Shown: piece by piece, positions 10,701-19,600 of the stretch
Layout of the letters: every line of letters starts with the position of its first letter
How positions within the stretch are numbered: position 1 is the first letter of the stretch
Source of the DNA: Flavobacterium aquatile LMG 4008 = ATCC 11947
GTDB taxonomy: Bacteria > Bacteroidota > Bacteroidia > Flavobacteriales > Flavobacteriaceae
Direction: 5' to 3'
DNA length: 64,000 nucleotides
NCBI RefSeq assembly: GCF_000757385.1
Contig: NZ_JRHH01000001.1
Span: 124,001 to 188,000 of the forward strand
Translations under genes and position numbers: made by a program
Notes under the pieces: model-generated
What the model saw: only the letters and a program-made list of their open reading frames with translations
The model's database searches: none
What the model was told of the DNA's origin: nothing

Positions 10701-10852
10701 CACTCCTTTATAAACTCATAAATTCCTGTAACAGTATTAATATCAGTCAATGCCATAGCCGTAATATTCAATTCCACGGCTTGTGCAATTAAATCCTCTA
10801 ACGGAATGGTACCGTAACGAAGGCTATGATAAGAATGGCAATTAAGGTACAT
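7793..10852 (-). CDS. dnaE: DNA polymerase III alpha subunit, short DnaE2-like
   Basis: The protein is 1019 aa, shorter than replicative DnaE (about 1160 aa or more). An N-terminal PHP domain is followed by the polymerase core with PPDFDIDWSW near residue 342, which carries the catalytic aspartates. The PHP metal site is degenerate: the usual TDH is TDI in this protein, so PHP-based proofreading is probably lost. Its start codon directly follows the stop of the Y-family polymerase gene. This order and orientation match damage-inducible DnaE2/ImuC-type cassettes. It is more likely a translesion polymerase than the replicative enzyme. Confidence 0.87.
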   Translation of the reverse strand: MYLNCHSYHSLRYGTIPLEDLIAQAVELNITAMALTDINTVTGIYEFIKECKNVNIKPLVGIDFRDNNQLKYIGIATHFKGVGEMNRFRTQHNFEQTLLPLKAPHFENVICIYPIDNIPEALSDNEYIGITSEQLIKLYDAQLLAKISKMVILQPVTFRTKKEFNLHKILRAIDNNIILSKLTESDYCSTSEIMISEKELLKNFSDYPEIIENTLKVVDTCNVEFEFETPRNKKFYTNNQESDIALLTNLAKQGLKWRYGDYNSQAQQRVEKELKVINELKFSGYFLMTWDIIRYSNSCGFLHIGRGSGANSIVSYCLGITDICPIELDLYFERFLNVNRKSPPDFDIDWSWKERDTILEYIFNRYGAEHVAFCGTNVEFKYRSIFREVGKVFGLPKEELDVLAKNPMSLHDGNKIVKLVQEYGMLLEKYPNQRSMHSCGIIISEEPITNFSVLEMPPKGFPIVLFDMHVAEDIGFEKFDILSQRGIGHIDDTVKLIEKNRGIKVNIRDTSISKNEALANSYLSIGKTIGCFYIESPAMRGLLRRLKCNDYITLVAASSIIRPGVAQSGMMKEYIFRHNNPDKFEYFHDVFKEQLGETYGIMVYQEDVIKIALHYGGLPAADGDILRRAMSGKGRSKAALQKVKDHFFECCKTQGHPEKLSTEIYRQIESFAGYSFCKAHSASYAVESYQSLYLKVYYPVEFMVAVINNQGGFYRTEVYIHEAKMSGGIINNPCVNNSNYETTLYGIEIYLGFMHLEGLESRIAQFIVKERETNGNYLSLEDFINRVPIGIESIQTLIFIGAFRFTGQSKNQLLVKARLIMVNFKPEDRSWTLLQQPIKEYTLPILQRSDYEDAFDEIELLGFPVSCSPFDLLQTKFRGDVLAKDLLKYHKNTIRMLAYLISRKQVPTKMGTMYFGTWIDAEGAFFDTAHFADCLKKYPFQGGGCYMLLGQVEVDFHFPTITITKMAKMPFIADPRYSNSKDREFKTQQNLKEDVSSTQRQPYPQEHEINLPRQRMGSS

Positions 10853-12004
10853 TTATAAATTGTTTTTTAGGATGGTATCAGCTCTTCCAACAGCATCAAA
10901 TCCAAAGCGTTTTTTCATTTTGTCTAAGGCTTCATACAACGAAAGCATTTCAACAGTATCTTCAAATAAATCAATTTGATACGTACCGCGAACAAGTCCT
11001 TTAAAGGATATCCCTATCATTCTCAGGCGCATTCTTCTATCGTATAATTTATCAAATAATTCCGTAACCGATTTTATCAAAACATGATCGGCTGAGGTGT
11101 AAGAAACTCCAACTTGTCTGGTTTGGGTATCGAAATTGGCATATTTAATTTTGACCACAACAGTTGAGGTTAGCCATTGCTCCGACCGCAATTGAAAAGC
11201 CAATTTTTCTACCATTCCAACAAGAATCGATTTCATAACCGGAATGTCAATGGTGTCTTGAATAAAGGTTCGTTCTGTTGAAAGTGATTTTCTTTCTTTG
11301 TAAGGTTCTACAGGATTGTTATCGATTCCGTTAGCTTTTTTCCATAATTCCACTCCGTTTTTGCCAATCATTTGTTGGAGAATTTCGGGTGGCATTTCCG
11401 ATAAGGTTTGGATGTTTCTAATTCCAATTCGAGTAAGCAATTGAAAAGTGACTTCACCTACCATAGGTATTTTTTGAATCGACAAAGGATTTAAAAAGGA
11501 ACGAACATTATTTTCGGTTATTTCTAAATTACCTCTTGGTTTTCCTTCGCCTGTTGCAATTTTGCAAACGGTTTTGTTTACTGAAAGTGCAAAACTAATA
11601 GGCAAACCAACCTCTTTCATAACTTTCTGAGCCAGTTCTTCAGTCCATTTATAGCAACCATAGAACTTATCCATACCAGTAATATCAAGATAATGTTCGT
11701 CGATGCTAGCTTTCTCTACAATAGGCGCTTTTTCTTCAATAACTTGGGTAACATTGGCTGATAATTTCGAATACAAATCCATATCGCCACGAATGATTTT
11801 GGCTTGGGGACATAATTTCATCGCCATTCGAATGGGCATAGCAGAACGAACTCCAAATTTCCTCGCTTCATACGAACACGAAGCTACAACACCACGGTCG
11901 CCACCGCCAATAATTAGTGGAATTCCGTTTAAAGAACTGTTGGTGAGTCGTTCACAAGACACAAAGAAAGTATCCATATCCATGTGCACAATTGCCCTTG
12001 CCAT
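10853..12004 (-). CDS. dinB: Y-family DNA polymerase (DinB/Pol IV type)
   Basis: The protein is 383 aa. HMDMDTFF near the N-terminus gives the first catalytic aspartate, and SIDEHYLD near residue 100 gives the Asp-Glu pair. Palm, fingers, thumb and little-finger regions follow at normal length. A QIDLF motif near the C-terminus fits a beta-clamp binding site, so the enzyme should reach the replication fork. It is the first gene of the leftward set and lies divergent to the XRE-S24 regulator. It is catalytically intact, unlike ImuB of classical ImuA-ImuB-DnaE2 cassettes. Confidence 0.9.
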   Translation of the reverse strand: MARAIVHMDMDTFFVSCERLTNSSLNGIPLIIGGGDRGVVASCSYEARKFGVRSAMPIRMAMKLCPQAKIIRGDMDLYSKLSANVTQVIEEKAPIVEKASIDEHYLDITGMDKFYGCYKWTEELAQKVMKEVGLPISFALSVNKTVCKIATGEGKPRGNLEITENNVRSFLNPLSIQKIPMVGEVTFQLLTRIGIRNIQTLSEMPPEILQQMIGKNGVELWKKANGIDNNPVEPYKERKSLSTERTFIQDTIDIPVMKSILVGMVEKLAFQLRSEQWLTSTVVVKIKYANFDTQTRQVGVSYTSADHVLIKSVTELFDKLYDRRMRLRMIGISFKGLVRGTYQIDLFEDTVEMLSLYEALDKMKKRFGFDAVGRADTILKNNL

Positions 12005-12050
12005 TTGATTTTTGTATTTAAATTAGAAATTATTTTACAAAATTAGGACG

Positions 12051-12094
12051 AATACGCACAATAATTTTTATATTTGTTGTGATAAATACGCACA
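12051..12094. promoter_or_regulatory. Divergent promoter with repeated AATACGCACA operator
   Basis: The 10-mer AATACGCACA occurs twice in direct orientation, at 12051-12060 and 12085-12094, 34 bases apart. A TATATTTG box (12069-12076), matching the Bacteroidota -7 consensus TAnnTTTG, lies between them and fits the rightward XRE-S24 gene. A minus-strand TAATTTTG box (12045-12038) could serve the leftward polymerase genes. One repeat would lie upstream of the -7 box and the other near +1, as expected of a repressor site. The XRE-S24 protein encoded next door is the obvious candidate binder (inference). Confidence 0.6.
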
Positions 12095-12101
12095 TTAACT
12101 T

Positions 12102-12869
12102 ATGTCATTATATTCAGAAAACATCAAATACCTTCGCATCAAGAAAGATGTTTCGCAGCAAGTGGTTGCGGATTCTGTTGGTATTCCGCGTCCTAGATAT
12201 GCTAAATATGAAGATGGAAAGAACTTTCCACCACCAGAAACACTGATGGCTTTATCAAGATATTTTGCAATGAGTATTGATTTGTTGCTTTCGGTAGACG
12301 TAAGAAAAATACCTGTAGGCGATTTATTGAAGTTGGAAAACAACAGAGTATTACTTCCCATTACTGTGGATTCATATGGTAATAATTTAATTGAAGTAGT
12401 AACACAAAAAGCCAAAGCAGGTTACTTGAGTGGTTATGCTGACCCTGAATATATAGAATCATTACAACAAATTTCACTTCCTTTTCTTGGACCAGGAAAG
12501 CACAGAGGTTTTCCAGTAGAAGGCGATTCAATGCCACCTCACGAAGATGGTTCTATAATTGTGGGTCGTTATATTGAAAAATTGGGCGATGTGCTTGATG
12601 GTAAGACGTATATAGTAATCACTAAAGATAATGGCATCATTTATAAACGTTTGAATAAGAACGGTAAAAATTCGTTGATGTTAAATTCCGATAATACTTT
12701 TTACGAACCTTATGAAGTAAAAGCATCCGATATTCTAGAGATTTGGGAGTATGAATGCAACATAGGTCGTACCGACCGCAAGTCTGATTTTTCAACAGAC
12801 AACCTAACATCTTTAATGATGGAAATGCGTCAAGAGTTACGAGAGGTTAAAGCTAAAATCAATACCTAA
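12102..12869 (+). CDS. XRE-S24 self-cleaving repressor (LexA/CI/UmuD-like)
   Basis: The protein is 255 aa. An XRE-type helix-turn-helix spans residues 5-65. The C-terminal half is an S24 peptidase with GDSM (S143) and IIYKRL (K182) as the Ser-Lys dyad. KAKAG at 103-107 supplies an Ala106-Gly107 bond in the usual autocleavage position. On DNA damage such proteins cleave themselves and release their promoters. It is divergent from the polymerase cassette and flanked by the duplicated AATACGCACA element, so it probably acts as the local SOS-type switch. Its 3' end overlaps the convergent SRAP gene by four bases. Confidence 0.88.
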   Translation: MSLYSENIKYLRIKKDVSQQVVADSVGIPRPRYAKYEDGKNFPPPETLMALSRYFAMSIDLLLSVDVRKIPVGDLLKLENNRVLLPITVDSYGNNLIEVVTQKAKAGYLSGYADPEYIESLQQISLPFLGPGKHRGFPVEGDSMPPHEDGSIIVGRYIEKLGDVLDGKTYIVITKDNGIIYKRLNKNGKNSLMLNSDNTFYEPYEVKASDILEIWEYECNIGRTDRKSDFSTDNLTSLMMEMRQELREVKAKINT

Positions 12870-13504
12870 ACTTTTTGAAATCCAATAATACTCGGTTGAT
12901 AATTGGGAAATGCAAAATCTAACGGTGGATTTTTGGAATCCAGCCACGCTTTTTCATCGGTGTTTTTTATTACAATAGGCATTCTTTGGTCATCATCAGC
13001 TTCTTTTCGATTGTGAATGTACTTCATCATTTGATTGGCTTCTGTAGTTACAATACTGTAGGTATTCCAAATCTGACCTGCTTTATCCTGCCAACTGTTA
13101 TATATTCCTGCAAGAAAAAACACCTCGTCAATTTGAGAATTTATCTGATACTTTGTTTTTGATTTCCCAGATGGATCGTTCCAATGCCAATCATAATAAG
13201 CAGTGACTAAAACCAAACAACGGTTATTTATAGAAGGTGCAAAAGACGGTTTATCTTCAAGAGTTTCAACCCTTGCATTTAGTGTACTTTTCCTAAAATC
13301 TTTATCTCTATTTGTTGGAAGCAAACCCCAAGTGTAATTGGTGGTTATGATATCGGGTTTAGTATCTAATATGATTGGTAAATTCGGATGGCTAAAACCA
13401 TTTATAAAATCCGATGTGAAAATATTTTCATGATCATCTACATTTCTACCTAAATAATCGGTTAATTCACCAGCAGTTTTTCCTTGTTGAGTATAGTAAC
13501 ACAT
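12866..13504 (-). CDS. SOS response-associated peptidase (SRAP, YedK/HMCES-like)
   Basis: The protein is 212 aa. It begins MCYYTQ, so removal of Met exposes the catalytic Cys2 of SRAP proteins. NARVE and AYYDWHW fit the conserved NAR-E and YxW regions, and RMPIVI fits the RMP motif. The usual glutamate of the YEW motif is Asp here, and the position before RMP is Gln rather than His. SRAP proteins form a covalent link with abasic sites in single-stranded DNA and shield them. Its position beside translesion polymerases and an S24 switch fits damage tolerance. Confidence 0.87.
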   Translation of the reverse strand: MCYYTQQGKTAGELTDYLGRNVDDHENIFTSDFINGFSHPNLPIILDTKPDIITTNYTWGLLPTNRDKDFRKSTLNARVETLEDKPSFAPSINNRCLVLVTAYYDWHWNDPSGKSKTKYQINSQIDEVFFLAGIYNSWQDKAGQIWNTYSIVTTEANQMMKYIHNRKEADDDQRMPIVIKNTDEKAWLDSKNPPLDFAFPNYQPSIIGFQKV

Positions 13505-13652
13505 GCTTTTTCTAGTAAAAATAATGAAAAACTGGAAAAAAACATTAAAGCGAACTTCAAGATTTTTAAATTCTTTTTCAGATTTGTAAACAATATGAAA
13601 TAGATTTCTATATTTGTCTTAGAAAATATTTAGCGTTAGCTATTATCATGGT

Positions 13653-13784
13653 ATTCGGAATCTGGACAATTTCAACTACGCCAAAAGATAATCAGACTAT
13701 GCTCATGCTATGGCGTGGGTGTAACTTATCTTGGCGTAGGGTTTGTCCAGAACCTCGAATTCAGATATGGTTGCAAACCCACGC
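13653..13784 (+). repeat. Two interlocking inverted repeats (structured RNA or repeat element)
   Basis: Arm 13653-13691 pairs imperfectly with 13726-13760, through ATTCG/CGAAT, CTGGACAA/TTGTCCAG and CTACGCCAA..ATAA/TTAT..TTGGCGTAG. A second pair, GCGTGGGT (13713-13720) with AAC (13723-13725), matches GTT (13770-13772) with ACCCACGC (13777-13784). The second pair starts in the loop of the first and ends outside it, so both can form only as a pseudoknot or as alternatives. The family is not recognised. Confidence 0.6.
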
Positions 13785-13808
13785 TTGTCATTTATAAACT
13801 TCACTTAG

Positions 13809-13833
13809 GGTTTGAGTGAAAAAAACTCAAACC
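13809..13833 (+). promoter_or_regulatory. Perfect hairpin just before the lipoprotein start codon
   Basis: GGTTTGAGT (13809-13817) and ACTCAAACC (13825-13833) form a perfect 9-bp stem with an A-rich 7-nt loop. It ends four bases before the ATG, so it could control translation or mRNA stability. It has no U tract of the terminator kind. Confidence 0.5.
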
Positions 13834-13837
13834 TTTT

Positions 13838-14386
13838 ATGAAAAAATTTATTTTTAAATCAGTTTTATTACTGATAGTTTCAACTTCATTACTTAGTTGC
13901 TCATCTGATGATTCAGAACCTACAGAGCCACTTGTATGTCCAACTGGATACAATGGAATAGATTGTACAACACAAATTACACCCACAAGAATTGTAATTA
14001 GTAAAATTAGGGTAAAGTTGTTTCCGAATACTAATGGAGGAAATAACTGGGACATTGGTTCTGCACCCGATATCTTTGTTAGACTTGGAATAGGTGATGG
14101 AAGTGCATCAACTGTTGTTTTATTTACCAGTGATTACATAGCCGATGCTGTAAGTGATGGAACAAATTTTTTTGATTTTACTCCAAACACACCAATTGAA
14201 TTATTATTTCCAACACAACAGCATGCTATAATATTGGGCGATTATGATTCTACATCTTCAAATGAATTTATGGGAGGATTAGTATTTAATCCATACAATT
14301 CTACAGGTGGCTTTCCAACAACTATAACAGTAAATAACTCATCAATACCATTGAGATTTGAATTAACTGTATCTTATGTTTTTTAA
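13838..14386 (+). CDS. LES-type lipoprotein with EGF-like motif
   Basis: The protein is 182 aa. A short basic start and hydrophobic stretch end in a lipobox LLSC. SSDDSEP follows, which resembles the acidic lipoprotein export signal of Bacteroidota that directs lipoproteins to the cell surface. CPTGYNGIDC is an EGF-like cysteine pattern. The rest is Thr/Asn-rich and probably beta-sandwich. No function is recognised. It stands alone between its own promoter and two terminators. Confidence 0.75.
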   Translation: MKKFIFKSVLLLIVSTSLLSCSSDDSEPTEPLVCPTGYNGIDCTTQITPTRIVISKIRVKLFPNTNGGNNWDIGSAPDIFVRLGIGDGSASTVVLFTSDYIADAVSDGTNFFDFTPNTPIELLFPTQQHAIILGDYDSTSSNEFMGGLVFNPYNSTGGFPTTITVNNSSIPLRFELTVSYVF

Positions 14387-14404
14387 TTTTATGAGCATCT
14401 TTTT

Positions 14405-14441
14405 CAAAAATAAAGTCACTCTGAAAGTGGCTTTATTTTTG
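14405..14441 (+). terminator. Intrinsic terminator after lipoprotein gene
   Basis: CAAAAATAAAGTCACT pairs with AGTGGCTTTATTTTTG around a short loop, giving a stem of about 16 bp with an A/U base. It lies 19 bases after the lipoprotein stop. Confidence 0.7.
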
Positions 14442-14482
14442 AATAATATTCAATTAAAAGCCATTAATCATTTTAAATAAAT

Positions 14483-14510
14483 AAAAAACACGTATTTCTA
14501 CGTGTTTTTT
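14483..14510. terminator. Second intrinsic terminator, symmetric
   Basis: AAAAAACACGTA (14483-14494) pairs with TACGTGTTTTTT (14499-14510) around TTTC. The A and T runs on both sides would let it work in either direction. Confidence 0.7.
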
Positions 14511-14598
14511 ATTTAATCGAAGTATTTATTTTTGAAAAAAAAATAAAAAGTTCACAAAATGTACACTTTTTGCTTACCTAAATTTAAGATTCATACTT

Positions 14599-14606
14599 TA
14601 TATTTG
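14599..14606 (+). promoter_or_regulatory. Probable -7 box for the T9SS/RHS operon
   Basis: TATATTTG matches TAnnTTTG. TTTG at 14569-14572 lies 26 bases upstream, somewhat farther than usual for a -33 element. A start near 14613 would give a leader of about 120 nt. Apart from this box and the two terminators I see nothing in 14387-14732. Confidence 0.45.
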
Positions 14607-14732
14607 AAAAAATAAATAGGATTGATTGATTTTAAACTTGTAGTATTAATTCTACAAAAATTTATTAGTTTGGAAATCAATTTTTTATATTTTTATGAAA
14701 ATAATTACAACCCAATTTTACACGTTTATTAA

Positions 14733-16649
14733 ATGAAAAAAACTAATCTTAGACCACTGGTGTTAGCTGTCATTTTGTCAACTATTACTAGTTACTCCCA
14801 AGACATTCTCTGGGAAAAATCATTTGGAGGCAAACACGCCGATTACTTAATGGATGCCAAAGCAACCGCGGATTACGGATTTATTCTAGCTGGAAGTTCA
14901 CTCTCAAAAAAATCGGGAAACAAAACCGAGGGCAACAATGGAGATCTAGACTATTGGATTTGGAAAATGGACGAAAAAGGCGATTTAGACTGGCAGAAAA
15001 ATTTTGGTGGCACAGGAAGTGACTTTTTGCAAAGTATTGATTTAACTAATGATGGTGGTTTCATAATTGCCGGTGCATCAAATTCCAAAAAATCCTTTGA
15101 TAAAAAAGAGGATTGTATTGGTCAGAATGATTTTTGGATTATTAAACTTAATGCAAAAGGTTCAGAGGAATGGCAAAAAACTATTGGCGGTTATGGTCAA
15201 GAAAAACTGCATAGTATTGAGCAAACTAGAGATGGTGGTTACATTTTAGGCGGAACGTCAAGTTCAGACAAATCAGGTGATAAAACTGAAGAATCGTTTG
15301 GTAATGAAGATTGTTGGATTGTAAAATTGGATGCCAAAGGTAAAATTGAATGGCAAAAATCGTACGGTGGTAAGTATGTAGATGAACTACGTAGTATTGA
15401 ACAAACTATTGATGGTGGCTATATTGTTGGTGCCTACTCTAACTCACCCTTTTCAGGAAATAAAGAAGATGAAAATAAAGGAATTGGTGATTATTGGGTT
15501 TTAAAATTAGATAAAGATGGCACTGTTGAATGGCAAAAAACTATCGGTGGCAATAAAGATGACCATTTGTATGTAGCACATCAAACCTATGACAAAGGAT
15601 ATATTATCGGAGGAAATTCCAACTCCTCAAGCAGTAATGAAAAAAGTAAAAGTAACCGAGAAGGAACTGATATTTGGGTTTTGAAATTAGATGAAAAAGG
15701 AGAAATAGTTTGGCAAGAAACCTATGATTTTGGCAAAGTAGATGTAATTACATCATTATTAGAAAACGACGACCATTCTTTTTTAATTGGTAGTTATGCC
15801 AAAGGAAACATTGCTTTTAGAACCGACAAATCCAAAAAAATTCATGAAGGAATTGACGACTATATTGCTCTAAAAATTAATGAAAAAGGAGAAGAATTGT
15901 GGAGCAGAATTATAGGAAGTAATGGCGAAGATGTTCTAAAGAAAGTTATCGAAACTAGAGACGGAAGTTATTTGATGGCAGGCACATCCAATCCGTATCC
16001 TGTTACTTTGAATGTTAATAATGGTAGTGGCTTGGACAATTTAAGTCAATATACTGAACAAAATAAGAATGTTCAAAAAGCTACAAATGAAGTAAATAAT
16101 GAAATTAGCAAAGTTTCTAACGATGTAAATAAAGAGATAAGCGATACTACAAACAATCTTATTCAAAAAGGAAAAGACGCTATTGGGATGAATGAAGATT
16201 CAAGATTCAAACTTGGAGCTGCTGACAACAACAACGGAATTAATTTACCCTCATTAGGAGATGACAATAATAGTTCTGGTAGTGGAGGAAACTCAAAACC
16301 ATTTAAGAAACAACCTGCTTCGAGAGACAAAAAAGACAATCTAGGAAGCAATGACTTTTGGGTTGTTAAGCTTAAAGATGAGAATAAATTGAAAGAAAAG
16401 AAAGAAGCCATAGAAGCATTTCCAAATCCTACTGCACAATACACCAATGTAATAGTTGGTTATGAATTTGAAAAAGGAACAGCTACAGTAGTAGATTTAG
16501 CTGGTAGAGTTTTGCAAACTTTTGAAGTCAATAGTAGAACGATACCCATTGATTTAGGAGATTATCCAGCGGGTATTTACATTGTAAACATCAAAACCAA
16601 AAAGCAAAGTGATGGTGTGAAAATTATAAAAAGAATTAGTAAAAATTAA
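14733..16649 (+). CDS. T9SS-exported repeat protein with type A sorting domain
   Basis: The protein is 638 aa. A signal peptide covers about residues 1-22. About eight repeats of 50-60 residues follow, each with patterns like W.K..GG...D and DGGYI.GG.S, as in secreted beta-propeller-like proteins. A low-complexity Asn/Ser-rich linker lies at about 430-550. The last 75 residues (FPNPT...AGIYIVNI) form a T9SS type A sorting domain, which sends the protein across the outer membrane. The RHS gene starts seven bases after its stop, so it probably belongs to the same operon. Its partner or ligand is unknown. Confidence 0.85.
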   Translation: MKKTNLRPLVLAVILSTITSYSQDILWEKSFGGKHADYLMDAKATADYGFILAGSSLSKKSGNKTEGNNGDLDYWIWKMDEKGDLDWQKNFGGTGSDFLQSIDLTNDGGFIIAGASNSKKSFDKKEDCIGQNDFWIIKLNAKGSEEWQKTIGGYGQEKLHSIEQTRDGGYILGGTSSSDKSGDKTEESFGNEDCWIVKLDAKGKIEWQKSYGGKYVDELRSIEQTIDGGYIVGAYSNSPFSGNKEDENKGIGDYWVLKLDKDGTVEWQKTIGGNKDDHLYVAHQTYDKGYIIGGNSNSSSSNEKSKSNREGTDIWVLKLDEKGEIVWQETYDFGKVDVITSLLENDDHSFLIGSYAKGNIAFRTDKSKKIHEGIDDYIALKINEKGEELWSRIIGSNGEDVLKKVIETRDGSYLMAGTSNPYPVTLNVNNGSGLDNLSQYTEQNKNVQKATNEVNNEISKVSNDVNKEISDTTNNLIQKGKDAIGMNEDSRFKLGAADNNNGINLPSLGDDNNSSGSGGNSKPFKKQPASRDKKDNLGSNDFWVVKLKDENKLKEKKEAIEAFPNPTAQYTNVIVGYEFEKGTATVVDLAGRVLQTFEVNSRTIPIDLGDYPAGIYIVNIKTKKQSDGVKIIKRISKN

Positions 16650-16655
16650 AACAAA

Positions 16656-19600
16656 ATGAAGTACAATAAAAATAATATAGCATACCTAATTATTACTTAT
16701 ATGTTTTTCCTAAGTAATTTAGTAAATGCACAATTCGCAAAAAGGCCTGATGATCTTAAATCTCCAGACGCTGCTTCCTTAGGTAGATATGGTGAACAAC
16801 CTGTTTCCTATGCTTATGGAACAGTAGCGGTAAATGTTCCAATATATACAATGACTAGTAATGGACCATCTTATAATATAGGTTTAAATTATGATACTTC
16901 TGGACTTGTAATTAATTCTCCTTCTGGAACAGTTGGTTCTAATTGGTCTTTATCTTCGAAAGGCGTTATCACTAGGGCAATTAAAGGAACTGCTGATGAG
17001 ATAAAGAACGATGAAAACCCAGCTGCTGGGCATTTTTACACTTACAGTGTTTTAAATAGAACGGATATTGAAACAAATTCTGGATTACAGAGTTTTAATA
17101 ATTCAATTGACGGCTTACTTCAAACAGGCACTACAGATTACGAACCAGATATTTTTACATTTAATTTTATGGGGATGTCTGGTAGATTTTTTCTTGGGCA
17201 AGACGGAACATGGAAGGTGCAATCAGACTCTAATTTATCAGTAACTATCAATGAGAGCGATTTTAGATATCCAATCAATGGTTATAGTCAAGGTAGTTTG
17301 TATTTTAAAAGTATTGGCAAAATTACTATTAAAGATGATCAAGGGAATATGTATGTTTTTGGAGCAACAGACAATTCTGTAGAATATACAACAGCTAATT
17401 TTTATAATCAACTTTCGCCTAGAACGACTCATGCTTCAGCTTGGTATCTTGATAGTGTTATTGATAGGCTTGGCAACAATTTATACAGCTTCAATTACTT
17501 TAGAGCAGAGCCAATTTCACAAATTTTCACATATACAAACGATATGCAACATCTAGATAAGGTCAGTGGAAATCTTATCTCTCCGGTTTATCTTAGTTCG
17601 GCAATATCAACAAACGAATCTTTAAGCTTTTCATATTCAAATAGTAATGCTTTAAACTATAGTAATGAAACTGTTCTTCAAAGTAAATTCGCTGAATTAC
17701 AAAGCACTGGTAATTTAGGTGTTTTTGAACTATTATACACCAACTTTTATCAAAATAATCCATATACTTTTAGTAATTGGAATCAGTTGTGTAACTTGAT
17801 GAAATGGAAAAAATTAAACTCAATAACAGTTTACAAAAATAATGGTGTTTTAGACAAGATTATTAGTTTTGAATTTGAAGACAAACCGTCCGAACGTCTG
17901 TTTTTAAAAAAAGTAAAGTTCGAAGGGAAATCATTAGGAATTACTGATGGTGAATACGAATATAAATTTACCTATAATGCAGGAAACGACTCAGACTATA
18001 ATTTCACAGGAGATTTACCAAATTTATTGTTTAGAGGTGTTGATCATTGGGGTTATTATAACAGATTAATTGAAGGAGGTTCAGTAACTTACCCAGCGGA
18101 TTATTTAGCATATCGAGAAACAAATTCCAATCCATATTTTGGTAAAATTGGAGTTTTAAGAAAGATAATATATCCTACTGGAGGCATTTCTTGTTTTGAG
18201 TTTGAAAAGAATACTTATTCAAAATATATGGCTATGGGTGATTTTGATCAAATATATCCAGCAGAAGCAGGAACATCATTTTATACAGGAGGATTGCGAA
18301 TAAAAAGTATTTTAAATCAAGCTGACCAAAATACTTCAAATGTTGAGATTACTAATTATAAATATACTAATGACTATTTTAGTTCAATTAGTAGCGGAAT
18401 TTTGGAAATGCGCCCATTTTATTTTGGAAGTTTAGTAGGAGATGTTTGGACTGGCACAGGTAACTATACTTTTTCAAGTATAGATAACTTTCGTCTAATT
18501 AATTATTCTGGTCCCCACATAATATATAGTAAAGTTTTCGAAACAAAAACTACTAGTGAAGGAACTTTTTACACCGAATATAATTTTACAGACAACACAA
18601 ATTTTCCAGACACTCCGTTTTTGAGTACAGTTTATCCAAATTTCATGTATAATATATATGCCCAAAGAAATAGCAGGATTTTTATGCGTGGAAAAATGTT
18701 GTCTAAATTTGAATACAATAAAGATCATTTGCTAACAAGGAGTACACTATATATTTACAGAAATGACAACGCTACTCTTGAATCCCAATATGTAAAGGGA
18801 TTTCAGCTTATGCAACCTCCACACAATTTGTACAAAATTTATTATGGCGATTATGATGTGGTAAAAGAAATTGTTAGAGAATTTAATTTAAATGGTACTA
18901 ATTCGTTAATGACAGAAGTAAATTATAACATTTCAGACTTTCCATATAAAAATACTTCAATACCCGTTTATACAGGCTTTCGAAGAAACTATGGATCATC
19001 CAGAGTAAATTCTGAAGGTCAGATAATAACTAATAACATTGCTTATGAGTTTGATTGTCCATTAGGTACGAATTGTTATCAGAACCCTTTTGGTTTAATT
19101 AAATCGTCTACAAATTTTAAAAACTCATCCCAGATATCTAAAGAAACGTTAAGCTACAATACAATAAACAGTATTCCAACTGCATATGTAGTTAATGAAG
19201 TAAATAAGTATAGAGATACTGATATTTCTATATCTAAAATGTCCATTACGAAGTTAAATTCGAAAGGATTGCCAACTGAAGTAAAATCGAATGATGGAAT
19301 TTTCACTTCATATATATATGGTTATAGTGATATTAAAATTGTTGCTAAAGTTGAAGGTATAACCAATTTAGAATTGGGAAGTAACATTAGTAATATTATG
19401 AATTTAGCAACTGGATATTATGGTAGTTTAGGAGAAACTGGAAATGTCCAAAAAGAACTTGATTTAAGAAACGCTTTAAACACATTACGTAATAGTTTTC
19501 CCAATGCTATGATAACTACATATACTTATGATTCCCATCTCAGACTGAAAACACTTACACTTCCAAATAGTTATGTTGAGTTTTATTTTTATGACGGACT

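Larger units (their letters stand above)
13505..13837 (+). promoter_or_regulatory. Promoter and long structured leader of lipoprotein gene
   Basis: This stretch of about 330 bases has no gene. TTTG at 13583-13586 and TATATTTG at 13609-13616, with 22 bases between, match the Bacteroidota -33/-7 consensus. Transcription would start near 13623, giving a leader of about 215 nt before the ATG at 13838. That leader holds the inverted repeats described separately. Confidence 0.55.

Noticed and set aside
13631..13790. Integron attC site
   Set aside because: Inverted repeats with GTTAGC-like ends recall attC, but the R and L box order and a neighbouring integron integrase are missing.
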